From positions 1 to 41,425 of the forward strand of contig JANYFU010000419.1 in assembly GCA_025359665.1 (NCBI GenBank): a DNA stretch of 41,425 nucleotides. Reading direction: 5' to 3'. The position numbers and the translations under genes were made by a program. Below the pieces are notes generated by a model. That model saw nothing but the letters and a program-made list of their open reading frames with translations. It ran no database searches and was not told the origin of the DNA. Each line of letters opens with the position of its first letter. The stretch's first letter is position 1. This stretch comes from Caulobacteraceae bacterium (GTDB lineage Bacteria > Pseudomonadota > Alphaproteobacteria > Caulobacterales > Caulobacteraceae). Of this stretch, positions 33,255-41,425 are shown piece after piece.

Positions 33255-33467
33255 GTGGCTTCGACCCAGGTCACCAACCGCCTGCGGGTGTTCAGATTCA
33301 ATAACGGTGAAATGACCCAACAGGCGCTGGCCGACCGCGTCGGCCTGACCCGCCAGACCATCGTCGCCATCGAAAAAGGCCACTACGCTCCGTCGCTGGA
33401 GGCCGCATTCCGAATCGCCCGGGCGTTCGGGGCGGGGATTGAGGACGTATTTGGATATTCAGATTAA
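33255..33467 (+). CDS. Small Cro/CI-type HTH regulator
   Basis: A 70-residue DNA-binding protein consisting of one helix-turn-helix: MTQQALADRVGLTRQTIVAIEKGHYAPSLEAAFRIARAFGAGIEDVFGY, the compact XRE form with the ending IEDVF seen in YozG-like regulators. The start is GTG 33255, two bases after the membrane protein stop. It probably represses its own operon at the palindrome 32781-32811. Convergent with cbbR. Confidence 0.85.
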   Translation: MASTQVTNRLRVFRFNNGEMTQQALADRVGLTRQTIVAIEKGHYAPSLEAAFRIARAFGAGIEDVFGYSD

Positions 33468-33488
33468 GCGACGGCGGGCGGCGGCTAT

Positions 33489-34409
33489 TCAATGTTCCGG
33501 CAGCCGCGGCAAGTGCGCCGCGCCTTCGGCCAAGGTGAACTCGCGAAACGCCTTCATCGCCGGCAGCAGCGCTTTTTCGGCGTGATAGGCGACATACCAG
33601 GTACGCATGATTGGCAGGCCTTTGACGTCGAGCACCGCCAAGCGACCAGTCTCCACCTCGAAGGCGACGGTATGGGCCGAGATTACCGCCAGGCCCAGTC
33701 CCGCCATAACCCCCTGTTTGATGGTCTCGTTGCTGCCGATTTCGATGCTGAAATGGGTGTCGCGCTTGACCGGTCCGTGGAAGAATTCTTCGAATACCAC
33801 CCGGGTGCCGGAACCCTCCTCGCGCATCAGGAAGCGCTCTTCGGCGATCGCTGATTTCTCGATGCCGACCTGGCCGACCAGCGGATGGTCGGGGGGCCCG
33901 ATCATGATCATCGGGTGCTCGCCGAACGGCTCGGACACCAGATTGAGCCAGTCGGGCGGCCGGCCCATGATCGCCACGTCGATCTTCAGCCGCTTGAGGG
34001 CGTCGATGGTCTCGACGCGGTTGCCCACCGACAGGGTGATGTCGACCTTGGGAAATCGGCTGGCGAATTCAGCGATCAGGCGCGGCGCATAGTATTTCGC
34101 CGTCGAGGTGATGCCCACCACCAGCGATCCCGACACCACCCCCTTCAGCGCCGAAAGCTCGCCCTGCGCGAGTTGGACCGCCGCGTCGATCTGGTTGGCC
34201 AGATCCAGCACCACCGCTCCGGCCCGGCTGGCCTGAAGGCCCTTGGAGGTGCGGTCGAACAGCTCGAAGCCGCAGATCGCCTCCAGCTCCTTCAGGCGGG
34301 TGGTCATGGCCGAGGGCGTGATACCCACGGCGCTTGCCGCCCCGTTCAGGACGCCATGGCGCGCGATGGCGCGAACGGCTTCAAGCTGCTTCAGGGTCAA
34401 GCCACGCAT
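33489..34409 (-). CDS. cbbR: LysR-type regulator of the cbb operon
   Basis: A 306-residue LysR activator, divergent from the Calvin-cycle genes, which fits CbbR. The N-terminal winged HTH is LTLKQLEAVRAIARHG...AAASAVGITPSAMTTRLKELE, followed by FDRTSKGLQASRAG; the C-terminal effector domain carries VGITSTAKYYAPRL and EEGSGTR. CbbR activates cbb transcription in response to metabolites such as RuBP or NADPH. The start codon overlaps the palindrome at 34409, so binding would repress cbbR itself. Confidence 0.93.
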   Translation of the reverse strand: MRGLTLKQLEAVRAIARHGVLNGAASAVGITPSAMTTRLKELEAICGFELFDRTSKGLQASRAGAVVLDLANQIDAAVQLAQGELSALKGVVSGSLVVGITSTAKYYAPRLIAEFASRFPKVDITLSVGNRVETIDALKRLKIDVAIMGRPPDWLNLVSEPFGEHPMIMIGPPDHPLVGQVGIEKSAIAEERFLMREEGSGTRVVFEEFFHGPVKRDTHFSIEIGSNETIKQGVMAGLGLAVISAHTVAFEVETGRLAVLDVKGLPIMRTWYVAYHAEKALLPAMKAFREFTLAEGAAHLPRLPEH

Positions 34410-34423
34410 TAGATTTAATCTAA
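34409..34423. promoter_or_regulatory. Probable CbbR (LysR-type) binding palindrome
   Basis: TTAGAT-TTA-ATCTAA is a perfect inverted repeat and contains the LysR consensus T-N11-A. It lies at the cbbR start codon and 125 bases ahead of cbbF. A second AT-rich element (AATTTCAAATTTTC, about 34437-34450) may be the activation half-site. Confidence 0.7.
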
Positions 34424-34547
34424 TCCATCTCCCGATAATTTCAAATTTTCATTGAGGATGAAAACCGCCAAGACCTTGCTCGTCAACCGGGTTTCCCCGA
34501 TGAGTTGGCACGCGACGCCAAACATGGCCCGCGGTTGGAGGCAAACG

Positions 34548-35600
34548 ATGGGCCAAGGCGGAACACTGGACGGTCTGCTCGACGCGGAAGCGCGGGCCTC
34601 GGGTCCTGTCGGTCAGGCCCTGGCCGAGGCCTTCGTTTGTATGGCCGGGGCCGCCAAAGCTCTGTCGGTGCTGATCGCCACACCACCGGTTGGAGGCCGG
34701 CTTGGCGCGAAGGCCGGGACCGCCAACAGCGACGGCGACCAGCAGAAGAAACTCGACATCGTCGCCGAGGACCTGTTCTCGGACTCCCTGCGCAAGGCCG
34801 GGATCGGGGCCTATCTGTCCGAAGAGGTCGAGGAAGCGACGGTGTTTCATCCGGCCGGCCTGCTGGCGGTGGCTATCGATCCACTCGACGGCTCGTCCAA
34901 TATCGACGTCAACGCCCCGATCGGCACCATCTTCTCGATACTGCCGATGGTTGCCGAAGCGGTCGCCGATCCGGCATCGGCGTTCCGTCAACCGGGCCGC
35001 AAGCAGCTGGCGGCGGGTTTTTTCATATATGGACCCCAGACCTCGCTGGTGGTGACATTTGGCAAGGGGGTCCACCTCCTGGTCCTCAGCCCAGAACTCA
35101 ACGATTTCGTGCTGGTCGAATCGGGAATCACTATTCCGCCGGACATGCCCGAATACGCGATCAACGCCTCTAACTATCGCCACTGGCACGAGCCGGTGCA
35201 GACCTACATCGACGATTGCGTGCGCGGAGAGGAGGGACCCCGCGGGCGCAACTTCAACATGCGCTGGATCGGTTCCATGGTCGCGGACGCCTATCGCATC
35301 TTCATGCGCGGCGGCATCTTCCTGTATCCGGGCGACAAGCGTCCCGGCTATGAACAGGGCCGGCTGCGCCTCATGTACGAGGCCAATCCAGTCGCCTTCC
35401 TGGCTGAACAGGCTGGCGGCGCCGCCACCGACGGCATCGATAACATACTGGACCGCAAGCCCCATTCGCCTCACCAGCGGGTGCCGTTCGTGATGGGCTC
35501 GGCCGACAAGGTCGAGCGCGTGCGTGAATACTATCTCGATCTCAATCCACCGACGCGGGACGCGCCCCTGTTCGGTCGGCGCGGCCTGCTGCGCGGCTGA
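34548..35600 (+). CDS. cbbF: Class I fructose-1,6-bisphosphatase
   Basis: A 350-residue phosphatase that removes the 1-phosphate from fructose 1,6-bisphosphate (and possibly sedoheptulose bisphosphate) in the Calvin cycle. The metal-binding core AIDPLDGSSNIDVN is intact, with QKKLDIVAED and LSEEVEE before it and RWIGSMVADAYRI and GGIFLYPGDKRPGYEQGRLRLMYEANP after. The frame is open back to 34452, but only ATG 34548 has a good Shine-Dalgarno (TGGAGG, seven bases) and it gives family length. First gene of cbbFPTALS. Confidence 0.94.
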   Translation: MGQGGTLDGLLDAEARASGPVGQALAEAFVCMAGAAKALSVLIATPPVGGRLGAKAGTANSDGDQQKKLDIVAEDLFSDSLRKAGIGAYLSEEVEEATVFHPAGLLAVAIDPLDGSSNIDVNAPIGTIFSILPMVAEAVADPASAFRQPGRKQLAAGFFIYGPQTSLVVTFGKGVHLLVLSPELNDFVLVESGITIPPDMPEYAINASNYRHWHEPVQTYIDDCVRGEEGPRGRNFNMRWIGSMVADAYRIFMRGGIFLYPGDKRPGYEQGRLRLMYEANPVAFLAEQAGGAATDGIDNILDRKPHSPHQRVPFVMGSADKVERVREYYLDLNPPTRDAPLFGRRGLLRG

Positions 35601-35619
35601 TCGGGAAAGATAACACGCC

Positions 35620-36498
35620 ATGTCGCACAAGCATCCGATCATCGCGATCACCGGTTCATCGGGAGCCGGGACCACCTCGGTCAAGCGGACCTTCGAGCAG
35701 ATCTTTCAACGCGAGCATATCAAGGCCGTCTATATCGAAGGTGACGCTTTTCACCGCTATGGCCGCGTGGAGATGGCGGCGAACATGACCGCCGCCGCCG
35801 CCGCCGGCAACACCCACTACAGCCACTTCGGCGACTACGCGAACCTGCTGCCGGAGCTCGAGGCGGTGTTCAAAGAGTATGGCGAGACCGGCGGCGGCAA
35901 GACCCGCCACTATATTCACGACCAGCAGGAGGCCGAGAAATACGGCGTCGCGCCCGGCAATTTCACCGATTGGGATGCTTTCGAAGACAGTTCCGACCTG
36001 CTCTTCTACGAAGGCCTTCACGGCGCCATCGTCACTGACGAGGTCGATATGGCCAAGCATGTCGATCTTAAGATCGGCGTGGTGCCGGTAATCAATCTGG
36101 AATGGATCCAGAAACTGCATCGCGACAAGTCGGCCCGCGGCTATACCGACAAGGCCGTGACCGACACCATTCTTCGGCGCATGCCTGACTACATCAATTT
36201 CATCTGCCCCCAATTCAGCGAGACCGACGTCAATTTCCAGCGCGTGCCGACGGTCGACACCTCAAACCCGTTCATCGCTCGCTGGATTCCGACCCCGGAC
36301 GAATCGATCGTAGTGATCCGGTTCAAGAAGCCCCACGGGTTCGACTTTCCCTATCTGCTGTCGATGATCGACGGTAGCTTCATGAGCCGGGCCAACTCCA
36401 TCTGCATCCCCGGCGGCAAACTGGATCTGGCCATGCAGCTGATCCTGACGCCGATGATCCTCAAACTGGTCGAGCGCCGTCGGCGCAGCCACCGCTGA
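35620..36498 (+). CDS. cbbP: Phosphoribulokinase
   Basis: A 292-residue class I (bacterial) phosphoribulokinase making ribulose 1,5-bisphosphate from Ru5P and ATP. The P-loop is [12 protein letters not shown], followed by the substrate segment EGDAFHRY and [23 protein letters not shown] holds the catalytic Asp/Glu region. These octameric enzymes are activated by NADH. It lies between cbbF (19-base gap) and cbbT (14-base gap). Confidence 0.97.
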   Translation: MSHKHPIIAITGSSGAGTTSVKRTFEQIFQREHIKAVYIEGDAFHRYGRVEMAANMTAAAAAGNTHYSHFGDYANLLPELEAVFKEYGETGGGKTRHYIHDQQEAEKYGVAPGNFTDWDAFEDSSDLLFYEGLHGAIVTDEVDMAKHVDLKIGVVPVINLEWIQKLHRDKSARGYTDKAVTDTILRRMPDYINFICPQFSETDVNFQRVPTVDTSNPFIARWIPTPDESIVVIRFKKPHGFDFPYLLSMIDGSFMSRANSICIPGGKLDLAMQLILTPMILKLVERRRRSHR

Positions 36499-36512
36499 CC
36501 GAAAAGACACCC

Positions 36513-38534
36513 ATGTCCGATATCACCACCCCGAACACCGCCGCCAAAGTCACCCACGACCAGATGGCCAACGCCATCCGCTTCCTTGCCGTCGATGCGG
36601 TCGAGCAGGCCAAGAGCGGTCACCCCGGTATGCCTATGGGCATGGCAGACGTGGCCACCGTGCTATTCACCAGATTCATCAAATATGATCCCAGGGCCCC
36701 GTCCTGGCCGGACCGCGACCGGTTCGTGCTGTCGGCCGGCCACGGATCGATGCTGATCTACGCGCTGCTGCATCTGACCGGCTATCCAGAGATGACCATC
36801 GACCAGATCAAGCGGTTCCGTCAGCTGGGATCCAAGACGCCCGGGCACCCCGAATACGGCCACACCCAGGGCGTCGAAACCACCACTGGTCCTCTTGGCC
36901 AGGGCCTCGCCACGTCGGTCGGCATGGCCATCGCCGAGCGAATGATGGCGGCTCGCTTCGGAGCCGACCTGGTCGATCATCATACCTATGTGATCTGCGG
37001 CGACGGCTGCCTGATGGAAGGCGTTAGCCACGAAGCCATTGATCTGGCCGGCAATCTGAAGCTCGGCCGCCTGATCGTGCTTTGGGACGACAACAAGATC
37101 ACCATCGACGGCGCCACCTCGCTTTCCACCGCCACCGATCAGGTCAAGCGCTTCGCCGCCGCCGGCTGGCATGTCCAGGCCATCGACGGTCACGACCCGG
37201 CCGCCATCACCCGGGCGATCCGCAGGGCGAAAGCCGATCCCCGTCCCTCCATGATCGCCTGTAGCACCGTTATCGGCTTCGGCGCACCGACCAAGGCGGG
37301 CACGGAGGGCGCCCACGGCGCTCCGCTTGGCCCGACGGAATCGGCCGGCGCCCGCGCGGCCCTGAACTGGCCCTACGCGCCGTTCGAAGTCCCGACCGAT
37401 ATTCTGGCATCCTGGCGCAAAGCCGGCCGGTCTTCGGTCCGCGCTCACGGCGCGTGGAAAAAGCGGCTGGCCGCATCACCGGATCGCGAGCGCTTCAACG
37501 CCGCGCTGTCCGGAGATCTGCCGACCCGGGTCGCGGCCGATCTGATGGCCTACGCCGCCGAGCTGGTGGAGACAAAGCCCAATATCGCCACCCGTAAGGC
37601 CTCGGAAAACACCTTGGGCGTGATCAATGCCGCCACCGACCTGACCATCGGTGGCTCGGCCGACCTGACACACTCAAACTACACCATCACCAAGGGTATG
37701 ACCTCGGTCACGGCCGAGGATTTCTCCGCGCGCTATGTCCGCTACGGCATTCGCGAGCACGGCATGGCCGCCGCGATGAATGGCCTCGCCCTGCACGGCG
37801 GCCTCATTCCCTATGGTGGCACCTTCCTCGTGTTCGCCGACTATGCCCGGGGCGCGATCCGCCTTTCGGCCCTGATGAAGCAACGGGTGATCTATGTCTT
37901 CACCCACGATTCCATCGGCGTCGGCGAAGATGGCCCCACCCACCAGCCGGTGGAAACCATGGCCAGCCTACGCGTCATGCCGGGCCTGATCACCTATCGC
38001 CCCGCCGACGCGGTGGAGACCGCCGAATGCTATGCGGTGGCCCTAGCCGAGCGCCACGCCCCGTCGGCCCTGGCCCTATCGCGTCAGAACCTGCCCACCC
38101 TTCGCCTGACGGCCGACGGCGTGAACCGGTCTGCATTGGGCGCCTATGTGTTGCGCGACACCAAGGGGCCGCGCCAGGCGACCCTGCTGGCCACCGGCTC
38201 GGAGGTCCATCTGGCCGTCGCGGCGAGCGAAGCCCTGGCCGTCGAGGGCGTCGAGGTGGCGGTCGTCTCGATGCCGTCCTGGGAGCTGTTCGAGCGCCAG
38301 GACGCCGAATATCGGGCCGAGGTGCTCGGCGCCGCGCCGCGCGTCGCCATCGAGGCGGCCCTGGGCTTCGGTTGGGATCGCTGGATCGGGCCGAACGGCG
38401 CCTTCGTCGGCATGAGCGGCTTTGGCGAATCGGCGCCGGCCGGCGATCTCTACAAGCACTTCGGCATAACCGCCGAGGCCATCGCCGCCGCCGCCCGCAA
38501 ACTCGTGGCCGCCCCTGTCGCCAACGCCGCCTAA
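36513..38534 (+). CDS. cbbT: Transketolase
   Basis: A 673-residue thiamine-diphosphate enzyme of full length. It shows [13 protein letters not shown], the TPP motif [13 protein letters not shown] ending in DDNKITIDG, the dimer signature [14 protein letters not shown] and [18 protein letters not shown]. It moves two-carbon units in the regenerative phase. Being inside cbbFPTALS, it is the Calvin-cycle copy; another may exist elsewhere. Confidence 0.96.
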   Translation: MSDITTPNTAAKVTHDQMANAIRFLAVDAVEQAKSGHPGMPMGMADVATVLFTRFIKYDPRAPSWPDRDRFVLSAGHGSMLIYALLHLTGYPEMTIDQIKRFRQLGSKTPGHPEYGHTQGVETTTGPLGQGLATSVGMAIAERMMAARFGADLVDHHTYVICGDGCLMEGVSHEAIDLAGNLKLGRLIVLWDDNKITIDGATSLSTATDQVKRFAAAGWHVQAIDGHDPAAITRAIRRAKADPRPSMIACSTVIGFGAPTKAGTEGAHGAPLGPTESAGARAALNWPYAPFEVPTDILASWRKAGRSSVRAHGAWKKRLAASPDRERFNAALSGDLPTRVAADLMAYAAELVETKPNIATRKASENTLGVINAATDLTIGGSADLTHSNYTITKGMTSVTAEDFSARYVRYGIREHGMAAAMNGLALHGGLIPYGGTFLVFADYARGAIRLSALMKQRVIYVFTHDSIGVGEDGPTHQPVETMASLRVMPGLITYRPADAVETAECYAVALAERHAPSALALSRQNLPTLRLTADGVNRSALGAYVLRDTKGPRQATLLATGSEVHLAVAASEALAVEGVEVAVVSMPSWELFERQDAEYRAEVLGAAPRVAIEAALGFGWDRWIGPNGAFVGMSGFGESAPAGDLYKHFGITAEAIAAAARKLVAAPVANAA

Positions 38535-38557
38535 CTCTGCCGAAAAGGAGCAACCGG

Positions 38558-41136
<2,579 letters not shown>

Positions 41137-41150
41137 CCGGAGAGATCACC

Positions 41151-41425
41151 ATGAAAGTCACCCAAGGCACCTTTTCCTTCCTTCCCGACCTGACCGACGC
41201 CCAGATCACCGCCCAGGTGCAGTATTGCCTGGACCAGGGCTGGGCGCCCGGCATCGAATATACCGACGACCCTCACCCCCGGAACACCTATTGGGAGCTG
41301 TGGGGCATGCCGATGTTCGACCTGGCGGACGCCGCGGGCGTGGTCATGGAGCTGAACGCCTGCCGCAAGGCGCACGGTAATCTCTACATCCGCATCAACG
41401 CCTTCGATTCCACCCACGGCTGGGA
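41151..41425 (+). CDS. cbbS: RuBisCO small subunit (cut by window end)
   Basis: The first 91 codons of a red-type small subunit: [53 protein letters not shown] and [15 protein letters not shown]. The C-terminal beta-hairpin characteristic of red-type small subunits would lie beyond the edge. AGAGATCACC precedes the ATG. A cbbX activase gene is expected next in this arrangement but is not visible. Confidence 0.97.
   Translation, partial: MKVTQGTFSFLPDLTDAQITAQVQYCLDQGWAPGIEYTDDPHPRNTYWELWGMPMFDLADAAGVVMELNACRKAHGNLYIRINAFDSTHGW

Overview
The window is a GC-rich stretch of an alphaproteobacterial chromosome carrying much of a photosynthesis gene cluster next to a Calvin-cycle operon. The gene order bchIDO-crtIB-crtCD-crtEF-bchCXYZ-pufBALM, type-2 reaction centre subunits, a B800-850 type antenna operon, red-type form I RuBisCO and PpsR/CrtJ-type operators all point to a purple non-sulfur phototroph. 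Genus cannot be fixed by reading alone. The lipoprotein cytochrome c and general gene style recall Caulobacterales, Sphingomonadales or Rhodospirillales, but this is only an impression.

Left flank (1-9.4 kb): accessory genes with no evident link to photosynthesis. They are a 5' piece of a cytochrome P450, an ACC deaminase, an internally deleted aldo/keto reductase remnant, a secreted HExxH protein, an amino-acid permease, a TPR protein with a C-terminal sugar-transferase-like domain, and two neighbouring Hint-domain proteins, one with a choice-of-anchor A N-terminus.

Photosynthesis block (9.5-32 kb): hemE is translationally coupled to a lipid-anchored cytochrome c and diverges from bchI-bchD-bchO-crtI-crtB. 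The crtB run ends in a 56-aa membrane protein that converges on crtC-crtD. crtD diverges from crtE-crtF-bchC. A tandem operator precedes bchXYZ, a 42-aa ORF in the pufQ position, and pufBALM. There is no pufC after pufM; a terminator follows at once. On the opposite strand a complete LH2 operon, pucB-pucA-pucC, reads toward the puf terminator. bchFNBHLM, bchG, bchP, puhA, acsF, ppsR and crtA are not in the window, so the cluster is split or continues elsewhere.

Right part (32-41.4 kb): an RNase H-like protein that has lost three of four catalytic acids, a membrane protein/HTH regulator pair behind a nested palindrome, then cbbR divergent from cbbF-cbbP-cbbT-cbbA-cbbL-cbbS (cbbS cut by the window end).

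Together the genes encode late bacteriochlorophyll a synthesis (Mg chelatase I and D, chlorophyllide reductase, bchC), a spheroidene/spirilloxanthin-type carotenoid path, LH1, LH2 and the reaction centre, a candidate soluble-side electron donor, and CO2 fixation. This implies a capacity for photoautotrophy. Operator-like TGT-N12-ACA pairs with 8-bp spacing at puc, bchX and crtD/crtE suggest common redox/light control by a PpsR/CrtJ-type repressor.
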